Source of the DNA: Methylobacterium iners
Lineage (GTDB): Bacteria > Pseudomonadota > Alphaproteobacteria > Rhizobiales > Beijerinckiaceae
Assembly: GCF_022179305.1 (NCBI RefSeq)
Contig: NZ_BPQP01000004.1
Location: 102,704-166,703, forward strand
DNA: 64,000 bases
Direction: 5' to 3'
The notes beneath the pieces were generated by a model. The model was not told the origin of the DNA and searched no databases. It saw nothing but the letters and a program-made list of their open reading frames with translations. Position 1 is the stretch's first letter, and every line of letters begins with the position of its first letter. This document shows, piece after piece, positions 21,451 to 30,117 of the stretch. The position numbers and the translations under genes are program-made.

Positions 21451-22293
21451 GTGGTCCAGCTTCAACAGAATGCCGTTCGCAACCGCCTGATCAAGGCGAT
21501 GTCGCCGGATGATTTCGACCGGCTGCAGCCGCACCTATACCTCACGGATCTTCCGCTCCAGCAGATGCTGATTGCGCCCAACCAACGGGTCGAGCACCTG
21601 TATTTCCTGGAGAGTGGGGTTTCCTCGATCACCGCGCAGGGTTCCGACGGTCGTGTCGAGGTGGGCATCGCGGGACGGGAGGGGCTGGTCGGCGCCGTGC
21701 CGCTGCTCCTGGGCAGCGACCGGGTTCCGCACGATCATTTCATGCAGCTCGCGGGCGAGGGCTGGCGCATCGGCGCGGAGGCGTTGCTGGCTGCCACGGA
21801 TGCAAGCGCCACCCTGCGCCGGCTCCTGCTGCGCTACATCCAGACGGAGCTTGTTCAGGTCCGCCAGACGGCCTTCGTCAACGCAAGCTTCAACATCGAG
21901 GCTCGCCTCGCCCGCTGGCTCCTGATGTGCCACGACCGGGTGGACGGGGACGATCTCCTGCTCAAGCACGAGTTCCTGTCGATGATGCTGGGCGTGCAGC
22001 GCTCCGGCGTGACGCTGGCCCTGCAGAACCTGGAGGGCGCGGGCCGGATCAAGGCCCGGCGCGGGCGCATCACGGTGATCGACCGCGAGCGCCTGGAGAC
22101 GCTGGCGGATGGCAGCTACGGCGCGCCCGAGGCGGAATATGCCCGCCTGATCGAGGGCGCCTTATGCCGCGCTACTACTTCAACCTGCGGCACAAGCCGG
22201 GCCCGCGCGGGCTGGCCGAGGATCTGGAGGGCGACGAACTCGCCGACCTCGGCGCTGCGCGCGCGCAGGCGTTGCGATCGGCGCGCGACCTGA
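21451..22293 (+). CDS. Crp/Fnr-family regulator
   Basis: The protein has 280 residues from a GTG after GGGAGACGAGAG. The cyclic-nucleotide-binding-type domain (about 20-150) has the LYFLESGVSSI and GIAGREGLVGAVPLLLG stretches seen in alphaproteobacterial Crp/Fnr proteins that lack a known ligand. The HTH domain ends near residue 235 (FLSMMLGVQRSGVTLALQNL, then a winged segment). The last 40 or so residues (after LIEGAL) look out-of-frame in composition and run through the start of the DUF6894 gene. The native protein may therefore have been shorter before loss of a stop codon. Confidence 0.82.
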   Translation: MVQLQQNAVRNRLIKAMSPDDFDRLQPHLYLTDLPLQQMLIAPNQRVEHLYFLESGVSSITAQGSDGRVEVGIAGREGLVGAVPLLLGSDRVPHDHFMQLAGEGWRIGAEALLAATDASATLRRLLLRYIQTELVQVRQTAFVNASFNIEARLARWLLMCHDRVDGDDLLLKHEFLSMMLGVQRSGVTLALQNLEGAGRIKARRGRITVIDRERLETLADGSYGAPEAEYARLIEGALCRATTSTCGTSRARAGWPRIWRATNSPTSALRARRRCDRRAT

Positions 22294-22424
22294 TTTCGCG
22301 AACGCGGTCGCACGGCGTGCGGGACTGGTTCGTGTGCTCCTTCGAGATCATGGGAGCCGACGGCCGGCCCCTCCTCCCGGTGCCGTTCGCCGACACCGTC
22401 CGCGAGACGGAAGACGGCGCGTGA
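22164..22424 (+). CDS. DUF6894-family small protein
   Basis: An 86-residue protein, MPRYYFNLRHKPGPRG, with the conserved aromatic start, the acidic mid-part LEGDELADLGAARAQAL and a C-terminal beta pair typical of DUF6894, a family abundant in Methylobacterium and other Hyphomicrobiales with no known role. It overlaps the 3' part of the Crp gene by 130 bases in another frame, which is far longer than the usual 4-base coupling. A second family member lies on the island at 44736. Confidence 0.75.
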   Translation: MPRYYFNLRHKPGPRGLAEDLEGDELADLGAARAQALRSARDLISRTRSHGVRDWFVCSFEIMGADGRPLLPVPFADTVRETEDGA

Positions 22425-22460
22425 AGACGGCGCCCTCGCGCCTCGGCCCTGTTCCGGACC

Positions 22461-23093
22461 CTAGTCGCGCTGGTAGCGGAAGGCGGGCGCCGCCTCGAGG
22501 GCCGCGCGCGTGAACCGGATCTCGGCGCGCACCGGCGTCGCGGAGGTGCCGCCGGCCGGAACCGTGGCCGTCCCGCGGGGCTGCGAGGGGGCGGCGACGG
22601 AGCCCGTCTCCTCCGTGACGGTGCCGCTGCGCCGCTCCTCGATGACGTTGAAGACGTTGTCGCTCACCTTCGCGCCCGGCATCGTGTCGGGTCCCGCGCT
22701 GGCCGCCGCGGCGGCACTCGGCGCCTGTCCGGGCGTCGTGCTCGAGCGCGGCCCCGCGCCCTCCCCCGTGTTCCAGGCGATCTGATCGAAGGGGATCGCG
22801 ACCGCCTTCTCGCCGATGCCGAGGAAGCCGCCGACGCCGACCACCACGGCCGCCACGCGGCCCTGACCGTCGAGGATCACCTCCTCGGTGCGCCCGATCC
22901 GCACGTGATCCATCCCGACCACTTCGACGCCGACGAGCTTCGAGGCGCGCAGCCCGCCCGCCGGCATCTCGGCCAGCAGCCGGTCGCCGGGCTGTGCCGC
23001 CGCCGGCTTGGCATCGGGCGCCGTCTGCGCGACGGCGGTCCCTGCGCCGAGGAGGACGGCAAGCAGGCTCGCGCGGATCATGGGGCTGGGCAT
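22461..23093 (-). CDS. Exported PRC-barrel protein
   Basis: The protein has 210 residues with a signal peptide (MIRASLLAVLLGAGTAVAQ). The PRC-barrel core spans about residues 45-105 (LRASKLVGVEVVGMDH, IGRTEEVILDGQGRVAAVVVGVGGFLGIGEKAVAIPF). The rest is low-complexity Ala/Pro/Thr with an ERRSGTVTEET segment. PRC-barrel proteins bind partners through a small beta barrel; exported versions are common stress-related proteins in this group. ATG 23081 is an alternative start. It lies downstream of fliX on the same strand but looks unrelated to the flagellum. Confidence 0.75.
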   Translation of the reverse strand: MPSPMIRASLLAVLLGAGTAVAQTAPDAKPAAAQPGDRLLAEMPAGGLRASKLVGVEVVGMDHVRIGRTEEVILDGQGRVAAVVVGVGGFLGIGEKAVAIPFDQIAWNTGEGAGPRSSTTPGQAPSAAAAASAGPDTMPGAKVSDNVFNVIEERRSGTVTEETGSVAAPSQPRGTATVPAGGTSATPVRAEIRFTRAALEAAPAFRYQRD

Positions 23094-23187
23094 GGGGTTC
23101 TCCTGAGGTCACGCGAGCGGACCTTCGCCGGGAGAACGGTCGGGAGCGCCTGCGAGTTCACCGGCCGGCGACGGCCTTCGCGGCCGG

Positions 23188-23619
23188 TCAGGCCGCGCGG
23201 GGCTGCTGCGCCTGAAGCTTGGCGAGCTCGACGGCGGCGCGCAGCTCGATATCCGCCAGCACCCCGTCGAGGCGCGGGTCGCCGCTCTCGCCGGCCCGCT
23301 CCGCGAGGCGGCCGGCGATCGTCCGCAATTCGTAGGTGGAGACGCGGCCCGACAGCAGCGACGCCTTGAGCCGGTCGAGCCCGTCGAGCAGGTCGTGCCC
23401 GCGCCGCACGGAGCGTCGGCGGCGCTCGCCGGGCGTGTCCGCGTTGCTCTGAAGGGTGAGGATGGCGTCGAGCCCGGCCATCGGCGCCGCGGGCGCTGCG
23501 CCGCCGGCGGCGGTCGCCTGGGGCTGCGCGTCCAGCGTGAAGGCTCGCGCGCCTTCCGGCCGACGCGCGGGGGCGGCGGAGCCTGCGGCTTGGGCGATAA
23601 GGCTGTGACCGACGCGCAT
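23188..23619 (-). CDS. fliX: Flagellar assembly regulator FliX
   Basis: A 143-residue protein, MRVGHSLIAQAAG, with a variable Ala/Pro-rich N-terminal half. The conserved C-terminal block (LDAILTLQSNADTPGERRRR, GHDLLDGLDRLKASLLSG, LRTIAGRLAE and DGVLADIELRAAVELAKL) is the FliX signature. In Caulobacter, FliX links flagellar basal-body assembly to FlbD-dependent transcription. The gene is divergent from flgI exactly as in Caulobacter. The ATG at 23619 follows GGGAGGGG. Confidence 0.85.
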   Translation of the reverse strand: MRVGHSLIAQAAGSAAPARRPEGARAFTLDAQPQATAAGGAAPAAPMAGLDAILTLQSNADTPGERRRRSVRRGHDLLDGLDRLKASLLSGRVSTYELRTIAGRLAERAGESGDPRLDGVLADIELRAAVELAKLQAQQPRAA

Positions 23620-23677
23620 GATCTGCAGGACCCCTCCCAGGCATTCGTCCCGGCCGCCACAGACTCGGCCCGCTTGG

Positions 23678-23693
23678 TTAACCCGGCGTAAAC
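23678..23693. promoter_or_regulatory. Possible CtrA box between fliX and flgI
   Basis: TTAA-CCCGGCG-TAAAC matches the CtrA pattern TTAA-N7-TTAAC with one mismatch. It lies in the divergent fliX/flgI promoter region, where CtrA acts in Caulobacter. A related sequence lies before the BLUF gene and flgE (31,700-31,715). This is inference from the motif alone. Confidence 0.4.
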
Positions 23694-23810
23694 GGCCGGG
23701 CAGATCCTGCCGGGTCGGCAGTTTGGACCGGCCCCCTGCGGCCCGTCCGGCTCTGCGCGCCGAGAGGAAATCCTTCAAATGCAAGCACTTGGATTGAGGG
23801 AGCGGTTGGC

Positions 23811-25004
23811 ATGGTCCTGGCAGAAGGAGGGGGCGAACCCGTCCTCCAGCCGAAACGCGACATGCGAGTCCAGACAGCCGGCCAGCCCCGCCCTTCCGGT
23901 CTCCTCCGCCTCCTCGGCGGGGTGCTGGCGCTCCTGCTCCTGGCGCAGGGCCCCGCCGCCGCCCTGTCGCGGGTGAAGGACCTTGCGAGCATCGAGGGCG
24001 TCCGCCAGAACCAGCTCGTCGGCTACGGCATCGTGGTGGGCCTCAACGGCACCGGCGACACGCTGAACAACATCCCCTTCACTCGCCAGTCCCTGCAGGC
24101 GATGCTGGAGCGGCTCGGCGTCAACACCCGCGGCGCCACCATGCGCACGCAGAACCTCGCCGCCGTGATGGTGACGGCGAGCCTGCCGCCCTTCGGCACG
24201 CAGGGCAACCGCATCGACATCACGGTCTCCTCCCTCGGCGACGCCAAGTCGCTCCAGGGCGGCACCCTGCTGGTGACGCCGCTGCTCGGCGCCGACGGCG
24301 AGGTCTACGCGCTGGCGCAAGGGTCCGTTGCCATCGCAGGCTTCTCCGCCGGAGGCGAGGCCGCGTCGATCACCCGCGGCGTGCCGACGAACGGCCGCGT
24401 GCCGAACGGCGCCATGATCGAGCGCGAGATGGCGTTCAAGATGAACGACATGCGCTCGCTTCGCCTCTCGCTGCGCAACCCGGACTTCACGACGTCGAAG
24501 CGCATCGCGGCCGCCATCAACGACTTCATGGCCGCCGACACCGCCGAGCCGACCGACCCGGCCACGGTCACCATCCAGATCCCGGCCAAGTACGCGGGCA
24601 ACATGATCCGCCTCGTGACCGAGATCGAGCAGCTCAAGGTCGAGCCCGATCAGACGGCCCGCGTCGTCGTGGACGAGCGCTCCGGCATCATCGTGATGGG
24701 CCGCGACGTGCGCGTCTCGACGGTCGCGATCGCGCAGGGAAACCTCACCGTCACGATCACCGAGCAGCCGCAGGTGAGCCAGCCCAACGCGCTCAGCCAG
24801 GGCCAGACCGTCGTCGTGCCGCGCACCGGCGTCCGGGTCGACACGGGGGACGGCAACAAGCTGGCGCTCGTCAAGGAGGGCGTGACCCTGCGCGAGCTCG
24901 TCGACGGGCTCAACGCGCTCGGCATCGGCCCGCGCGACCTGATCTCGATCCTCCAGGCCATCAAGGCGGCCGGCGCCCTGCAGGCCGACATCGAGGTGAT
25001 GTGA
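23811..25004 (+). CDS. flgI: Flagellar P-ring protein FlgI
   Basis: A 397-residue exported protein. The signal-peptide core is LLGGVLALLLLAQGPAAA, followed by the invariant start of mature FlgI, SRVKDLASIEGVRQNQLVGY, then GIVVGLNGTGDTL and the C-terminal ALGIGPRDLISILQAIKAAG. FlgI forms the ring around the rod in the peptidoglycan layer. The first ATG (23811) has GGGAGCGG upstream; an ATG at 23862 would give a more usual leader length. It heads the flgI-cheL-flbY operon. Confidence 0.95.
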   Translation: MVLAEGGGEPVLQPKRDMRVQTAGQPRPSGLLRLLGGVLALLLLAQGPAAALSRVKDLASIEGVRQNQLVGYGIVVGLNGTGDTLNNIPFTRQSLQAMLERLGVNTRGATMRTQNLAAVMVTASLPPFGTQGNRIDITVSSLGDAKSLQGGTLLVTPLLGADGEVYALAQGSVAIAGFSAGGEAASITRGVPTNGRVPNGAMIEREMAFKMNDMRSLRLSLRNPDFTTSKRIAAAINDFMAADTAEPTDPATVTIQIPAKYAGNMIRLVTEIEQLKVEPDQTARVVVDERSGIIVMGRDVRVSTVAIAQGNLTVTITEQPQVSQPNALSQGQTVVVPRTGVRVDTGDGNKLALVKEGVTLRELVDGLNALGIGPRDLISILQAIKAAGALQADIEVM

Positions 25005-25051
25005 GCCGATGCGCCGCCCCGCCCCCACCCGCCCGCGATGAGGTGACCGCC

Positions 25052-25465
25052 ATGCTGCAACTCGCTCCGCTTGCCGCCTCCGTTGCCATGGGCGTGGGCA
25101 AGGCCATCGTCGGCCAGGTCGCCGACGTCGTCGCCAAGGCCAAGGCCGCCGAGGCCAAGGCCCCGGGTGCCAAGACTGCTGACGCGAAGTCCCTGGACGT
25201 CAGGTCGGCCGCCGAGGCCAAGGCGCGCAAGGCCTCGACCGAGTTCGAGAAGATGTTCCTGGAGCAGAGCCTCGACCGCCTGACCTCTTCCGACGGAACG
25301 GACGGTCCGCTCGGCGAGAACGGCACCGGGGGCGGCGTCTACCGCTCGATGCTCACCAAGGAATATGCCGGCCAGATCGTGAAGAGCGGCGGCGTCGGCA
25401 TCTCGGACCAGATCTACCGCGAGATGATGAAGATGCAGGAGGCCGGCGATGCAGCCCGGATCTGA
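25052..25465 (+). CDS. cheL: Rod-binding protein CheL (FlgJ N-domain type)
   Basis: A 137-residue protein. After an Ala/Lys-rich start comes the rod-binding core: ASTEFEKMFLEQSLDRL, GGGVYRSMLTKEYAGQIVKS and GVGISDQIYREMMKMQ. It corresponds to the N-terminal half of FlgJ without the muramidase domain. In alphaproteobacteria this short form is called CheL and is needed for rod assembly. GAGGTGA precedes the ATG at 25052. It overlaps the next gene by 17 bases. Confidence 0.88.
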   Translation: MLQLAPLAASVAMGVGKAIVGQVADVVAKAKAAEAKAPGAKTADAKSLDVRSAAEAKARKASTEFEKMFLEQSLDRLTSSDGTDGPLGENGTGGGVYRSMLTKEYAGQIVKSGGVGISDQIYREMMKMQEAGDAARI

Positions 25466-25937
25466 AATGAAATCGCCCCGCGTCATTGACCGCGCCGGCG
25501 CGCAGACCCTGATCGCCGGCGTGATGGACACGATGCAGGCGCTGGAGGCGGTCCTGGCCGAGGAGAGCGCACAGGTCCGCGCAGGGCGGATGCGCGAGGG
25601 CCTCGCGCAGGCCGATCGCAAGAGCGCGCTGGCCGCCGCCTACATCCAGGGCCTGGAGGCCTCCAAGGCGAATGCCATCGCCCTTGCCCGCTTCGCGCCC
25701 GACGCGATCGAGGGGCTCAAGGTTGCGCATCGCCGCTTCGCGGGCGTCGTGGAGGCGAACCAGATGGTCCTCGCGACGGCCCGCTCGGTGTCCGAGAGCC
25801 TGGTCAAGACGCTGGCCGACGAGGTGAGCCGTTCGCGCACCCCGACCCTCTACGGCGTGCCGGCGACGACGCCCTCCCCCTATGGCCGCCCGGGCGCGGC
25901 CGGTTCGCAGCCGCTGATCCTGTCACGCAGCCTGTGA
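25449..25937 (+). CDS. flbY: FlbY/FlgN-like flagellar protein
   Basis: A 162-residue, largely helical protein (TLIAGVMDTMQALEAVLAEE, REGLAQADRKSALAAAYIQG, RFAGVVEANQMVLATARSVS) with a disordered C-terminal tail. Its position after flgI and cheL matches Caulobacter flbY. Its helical, FlgN-like build suggests a chaperone for hook-filament junction proteins such as FlgK and FlgL, which are encoded just downstream on the other strand. AGGAGG lies 8 bases before the ATG, inside cheL. Confidence 0.75.
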   Translation: MQPGSEMKSPRVIDRAGAQTLIAGVMDTMQALEAVLAEESAQVRAGRMREGLAQADRKSALAAAYIQGLEASKANAIALARFAPDAIEGLKVAHRRFAGVVEANQMVLATARSVSESLVKTLADEVSRSRTPTLYGVPATTPSPYGRPGAAGSQPLILSRSL

Positions 25938-25990
25938 CCCGCCGCGTCCCCCCACGTCGACCGGGCTGAAAGCGGGGCGCTGCCGACGGG

Positions 25991-26308
25991 TCAGCGTCGC
26001 CCCGAGCCGATCCGCACGAAGGTGCGCACGGGCCCGAGATCCGTCTGCGTGCGTGCATCGATCTGGAATCGCCCGTCCGTGACAGGTCTCGCCACCGCGG
26101 CACGGCGGTCGATGCGTGCCTCGATCCCGCTCACGATCCGGCCGCCCAAGCGGATGCAGGTGTCGCTTCCCGGAATCCGGATGAAGCCCGGCCCTTGAGT
26201 CGGGCACGGCCGCGCCGCCTGCGTCGCGGGCTCCGCCCGTTCACGGGCCGCGGCGGGGAACGCCGCGACGAGAGCCAGGGCCAGACAAGGAAGCCATCGG
26301 AGCGCCAT
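25991..26308 (-). CDS. Short porin-like exported protein
   Basis: From ATG 26308 the product is 105 residues with a signal peptide (MALRWLPCLALALVAAFPAA). A single segment follows that matches the N-terminus of alphaproteobacterial Omp2b-type porins (CPTQGPGFIRIPGSDTCIRL with the paired cysteines). A normal porin would continue for 350-450 residues; this one stops after about 55 more. It may be the broken start of a porin gene or a free-standing small domain. The frame is clean to its stop. It follows flgL on the same strand without relation to it. Confidence 0.6.
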   Translation of the reverse strand: MALRWLPCLALALVAAFPAAARERAEPATQAARPCPTQGPGFIRIPGSDTCIRLGGRIVSGIEARIDRRAAVARPVTDGRFQIDARTQTDLGPVRTFVRIGSGRR

Positions 26309-26346
26309 GGCCGCCAGACTTGATCGGTCGGCGACCGTGGTCAAGC

Positions 26347-28188
26347 TCAGCTGAGGTAGTTCACCAGCGAGAGCTTCGAGAGGATCGAGGTGACCTGGTA
26401 GCTGGCCTGTAGCTGGGTCTGCAAGGACAGGAGCTGGACCGTTACCTCGTTGGTGTCGATGGAATCGATCCCCCCGAGGGTGTCCTCGAGCGCCGCCCGC
26501 GCGGATCGGTTCTGCGCCTTGGCGTCCTGCATGTTCTTCGAGGCGAGGCTGAGGTCGCTGGCCATGCCCTCGATGCTGTTGGCCGTCCCGTCGGGGACCA
26601 GGATCGAGCGCGAGCGCTCGGCGAGCGCCTGGTAGCGCGCGTTCTCAGCGGTGCCGGCGGCCGGGTCCGTGAAGCTCTCCGCGGCCAATGCCGCGATCCC
26701 GGCGAGGACGGTCTGGATCGGAGCCTCGTTGGCCTGGGCGCCGATGCCGACCTTGACGTTGGCGTTGACCTGAACCGTTGCGGTCTTGCGCGGATCGGTC
26801 GACGTGTCGTCGCCCGTGTACCAGATCATGGTCTTCGGACCCGACGCCGGTTCGGAGAGGAAGCCGCCATTCGTCGCGTCGACGCGGCGCGGCGCGAAAG
26901 CCACCTGCTTCGATCCAGCGAAGAAATCCTGCGACGCCACGACCGACGAGGCCGCGGCAAGCGTCGTGGAGGCGCTCGCGTCAAGGGAGGCCGAGAGGGC
27001 GTTCTGCAGGTTCGTGGCAGTCACGGCCGGATCCGAGTTGATCAGGAACTGGCCGGCGGAGGCTGTTCCCGATGCCTTTGCGGTCAGCGTGATCGTGGTC
27101 GAGGTGCCATCGCGCAGACCGAGGGTCACAGTGACCGTATCACCGTCAGTGGGAGGGGCGGAGACCGTGAAGGAGGCGCGCGCCGGCGCTCCGCCGGAGA
27201 AGTTCACGATGACGCCGGGTGGGCTCGCGCTCTGGGCTCCGGCGACCTTCTGGCCGGTCAGTTTTCCAGCGAGGCTGACAGCGGCCGTCGCTCCGGCGGC
27301 GAACTCGTTGGGGCCGGTCGGCGTCGTGCGGGCGGTGTAGTCGACGAGCTTCTGGCTGCCGTCCGGCTGGTTGACCGTGACGCGGATGATGTCGCCGTCC
27401 TGAGGTTGCGGCGCCGGCGGGGGCGGAAAGCTGAGCGCTACATCCGGCGCTACGGCCGGCGTCACCGCCGCCTGGATCGCCGAGGGCCGGGAACTCGTCG
27501 CCGAGCCGAGGATGAAGCCGAAATTGGCGCGATTCGCGGCGCCCGTGTCGCTGGTGCTGGGAGCCGGCGCCGCCGCGTTCGGCGCCTCGGAGAGAGAGAC
27601 GACGCCCGCGCTCGGGGAACCGACGGTCAGGTTGCCCTTGGCCGGCGCGGCGGTGCCGTTAGCGCCCTTACGCTCCGCGATCACATTCTTCAGACCGTCG
27701 ATGCCGAGGCCCGGATTGCCGTTGAGGATGGCGTCGCTCGTCGCCACGGGCGCGGCATCGGTCTCGCGGCCGCCGAAGAGGTAGCGGCCGGCCGATTGCT
27801 GGTTGAGGGCGTCGAGGGCCGCGTCGAGATTGCTCTGGGCGATCTTGATCGAGGTGTCGACCGCCCCGGCCGTGCCGAAGGTGCCCGACGAGGCAAGCGA
27901 CGAGCGGACCTGGTCGCCCAGGCTGGAAACCTGGGTGATGCTCGCCGCCGAGAGGTTGACGCGGGTGGTCGCTCCGTCGATGGCGGAATCGTAGCCGTCG
28001 AGGGCGGACAGGGTCGCGTGCGCCGAGAGGCTGGTCGTGCGCGCGGAGCCGAGGCCGCCGTAGCTGTCGGAGGCCTGCTGGGTGGCGAGCTGCGTCGAGA
28101 GCGTGTCGAGCCGGCTCTTGAGCGCTAGCAGGTTGCTGGTGTTGCGATCGGAGACGTAGGTGCCGGCGGCAAAGGGCTTGATGTACAT
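26347..28188 (-). CDS. flgL: Hook-filament junction protein FlgL, expanded
   Basis: 613 residues, about twice the usual FlgL. The conserved ends are present: N-terminal MYIKPFAAGTYVSDRNTSNL with LKSRLDTLSTQLATQQASDS, the mid-motif QSAGRYLFGGRETDAAPVA, and the C-terminal helix ending VTVQLLSLQTQLQASYQVTS. Between about residues 170 and 480 lies a Thr/Ala/Pro-rich insertion with beta repeats, probably the surface-exposed domain. FlgL links the hook to the flagellin filament. It is 5 bases after flgK in the flgE-flgK-flgL operon. Confidence 0.9.
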   Translation of the reverse strand: MYIKPFAAGTYVSDRNTSNLLALKSRLDTLSTQLATQQASDSYGGLGSARTTSLSAHATLSALDGYDSAIDGATTRVNLSAASITQVSSLGDQVRSSLASSGTFGTAGAVDTSIKIAQSNLDAALDALNQQSAGRYLFGGRETDAAPVATSDAILNGNPGLGIDGLKNVIAERKGANGTAAPAKGNLTVGSPSAGVVSLSEAPNAAAPAPSTSDTGAANRANFGFILGSATSSRPSAIQAAVTPAVAPDVALSFPPPPAPQPQDGDIIRVTVNQPDGSQKLVDYTARTTPTGPNEFAAGATAAVSLAGKLTGQKVAGAQSASPPGVIVNFSGGAPARASFTVSAPPTDGDTVTVTLGLRDGTSTTITLTAKASGTASAGQFLINSDPAVTATNLQNALSASLDASASTTLAAASSVVASQDFFAGSKQVAFAPRRVDATNGGFLSEPASGPKTMIWYTGDDTSTDPRKTATVQVNANVKVGIGAQANEAPIQTVLAGIAALAAESFTDPAAGTAENARYQALAERSRSILVPDGTANSIEGMASDLSLASKNMQDAKAQNRSARAALEDTLGGIDSIDTNEVTVQLLSLQTQLQASYQVTSILSKLSLVNYLS

Positions 28189-28193
28189 CGGCG

Positions 28194-30077
28194 TCAGATC
28201 CGCATGAGGGTGTCGAGCATGTCGCGCGCTGCGGTCAGCACCCGGGCGTTGGCGTTGTAGGCGGTCTGGAGCTGGATCAGGTTCGACATCTCCTCGTCGA
28301 TGCTGACGCCCGACTCGGAGGCGAAGCGGCCCTGAGCGGTGGAGAGGGCGATGCGCTGACCCTCGTCGAGGTCCTGGGCGCTCGCGGCCCCTGCCCCCTG
28401 CGCGTCGATGATGCGCTGGGTGAAACCCTGCACGCTGTCGCTGAACGGCGCCCTGACACCCCCGATCCCGCTCGCCGCGGAGAAGGTCAGGTTGGTCTTC
28501 GTCAGGGCATCGTACAGGAAGTCCGGGCGCGTGGTGTCGCCGGTCTGCGGCGAGGTCGTGAAGTTCACGAGGCTCGAGGTTTTCGCGACGACGGCGGGAT
28601 TGACCGTGATGCGCTGCGCGAAGCCCGTCAGCTGCGAGCCAGGGTCGAACGACCCGGTGAAGAGGCTGCCGCTCCCGTTCCCATCGATGAACAGGGCCAT
28701 CTGGGGCACGCCCTGCGCGCTCGTATCCTCGGGCGCGTTCGGCACGGTGATGCCGGCCGAGGCACCCAGAACCTCCCAGTTTCCGGGACTGGCGAAGGTC
28801 ACGGCAGCGGCCCCGCCCGACGCCGTGATGTCGGGGACCGGCTGGGTGCCGCCGAGGCGCGCGCTCAGGGCGGTGATCGCCTCGGCGATCCTGGCGCCGT
28901 AGGTGGAAGGCCCGCCGGAGATGTCGAAGGATTGCGCGAAGGCATTGGCGTCGTTCGTCTGCGCCGGATCGATGGCGGCGCTCGGGTCGCCCGATGTCGG
29001 AACGAGGATCAGGTTTCGCGTCGCCCCATCCGGCGTCCTGAGCGCGACGGTGATGGCGTTGCCGGGCTTCAGGCCGGTGAGATCGAGGGCCAGGCTTCCG
29101 CCGGTCGCCGCGACCGCCTCCTGCCGGTCGGACACCGAGCGCGCGACGCCTGCGGCGAGATCGTCGAGCTGGCGCTGCGCCTGGGGCAGGATGGTGTCGC
29201 GCAGCTCGATCCCGGCGGCGAGCGAGCCGGACCGGATCGCGTTCGAGGCGATCAGGTCGATCTTGGCGCCCCCCGGCGTCGTCGCCGTGATGGTGCCGAC
29301 GCCTCGGGTGGTCGGATCGGTCGTGTAGGCCGCGTCGGGCGAGAGCGTGCTGCGGCCATCGAAACTGAGGGCGGTCACGATGTTGCGCTCGACGAGCGTC
29401 ACGCCCGATCCGGTCAGGACGCTCACAGAGCCATCCTTCTGCGGCACGGTCTGGATGTCGAGGAAGGCCGAGAGGCCGGTCAGCTTCTGGTCGCGCTGAT
29501 CGAGAAGGTTGGCCCGCGTGGCGGGGTCGGTCGTCGCCGCGACCTTGGCGTTCAGGTCGGCGATTGAGGAGAGGAAGCCGTTCGCCTCGATGGTGTCGTT
29601 GGACAGCTGTGCCTCGGCGGCACTGCGCAGGTCCTGTACGCCCTCCGCGATGTCGGTGATCTTCGCGGCGAGCGCGGCTGCGCGGTCGACGACAGTCGAG
29701 CGGGCCGGCGGCGAGGTCGGATCGGCGGCAAGTTCCTGGAGCGAGAGCGCGAAATTGTTGACCGCACCGTCGAGGGCGGTCGAGGAGCCGGGCGTGCCGA
29801 AGAGCTTGTCGAGCTGCGACCGAAGATCGGCGATGCCCGACGTATAGGCGGCGCCCGACGTCTCGAGGCGGAGCTGCTTGAGGGACGCCGCGTCGAGCGC
29901 CCGCCCGATCGTGCCGGTCGCGACGCCGGCATTGCCGATCCCGCCCGCGACGGAGGTCAGCGTGCGCTTGACGTAGCCCGTCGTGCCGACATTGGCGATG
30001 TTCTGCGAGACGACGCCGATCGAGGCCTGCGTCACGCGCAGACCGGCGGTCGCGGTGTTGAGTGCGTTGAAGCTCAC
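28194..30077 (-). CDS. flgK: Hook-filament junction protein FlgK
   Basis: The protein has 627 residues. The N-terminus SFNALNTATAGLRVTQASIG followed by VSQNIANVGTTGYVKR is the flagellar rod/hook-type start; VDEEMSNLIQLQTAYNANAR-like residues (here SIDEEMSNLIQLQTAYNANA) and RDMLDTLMRI form the C-terminal helix. It is the first junction protein after the hook. Length is in the normal range. The 40-base gap after flgE and the 5-base gap to flgL indicate one operon. Confidence 0.94.
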   Translation of the reverse strand: MSFNALNTATAGLRVTQASIGVVSQNIANVGTTGYVKRTLTSVAGGIGNAGVATGTIGRALDAASLKQLRLETSGAAYTSGIADLRSQLDKLFGTPGSSTALDGAVNNFALSLQELAADPTSPPARSTVVDRAAALAAKITDIAEGVQDLRSAAEAQLSNDTIEANGFLSSIADLNAKVAATTDPATRANLLDQRDQKLTGLSAFLDIQTVPQKDGSVSVLTGSGVTLVERNIVTALSFDGRSTLSPDAAYTTDPTTRGVGTITATTPGGAKIDLIASNAIRSGSLAAGIELRDTILPQAQRQLDDLAAGVARSVSDRQEAVAATGGSLALDLTGLKPGNAITVALRTPDGATRNLILVPTSGDPSAAIDPAQTNDANAFAQSFDISGGPSTYGARIAEAITALSARLGGTQPVPDITASGGAAAVTFASPGNWEVLGASAGITVPNAPEDTSAQGVPQMALFIDGNGSGSLFTGSFDPGSQLTGFAQRITVNPAVVAKTSSLVNFTTSPQTGDTTRPDFLYDALTKTNLTFSAASGIGGVRAPFSDSVQGFTQRIIDAQGAGAASAQDLDEGQRIALSTAQGRFASESGVSIDEEMSNLIQLQTAYNANARVLTAARDMLDTLMRI

Positions 30078-30117
30078 CTCACCCCTCCCTCATCACATCC
30101 GTCGTTCAGGCGACGCA

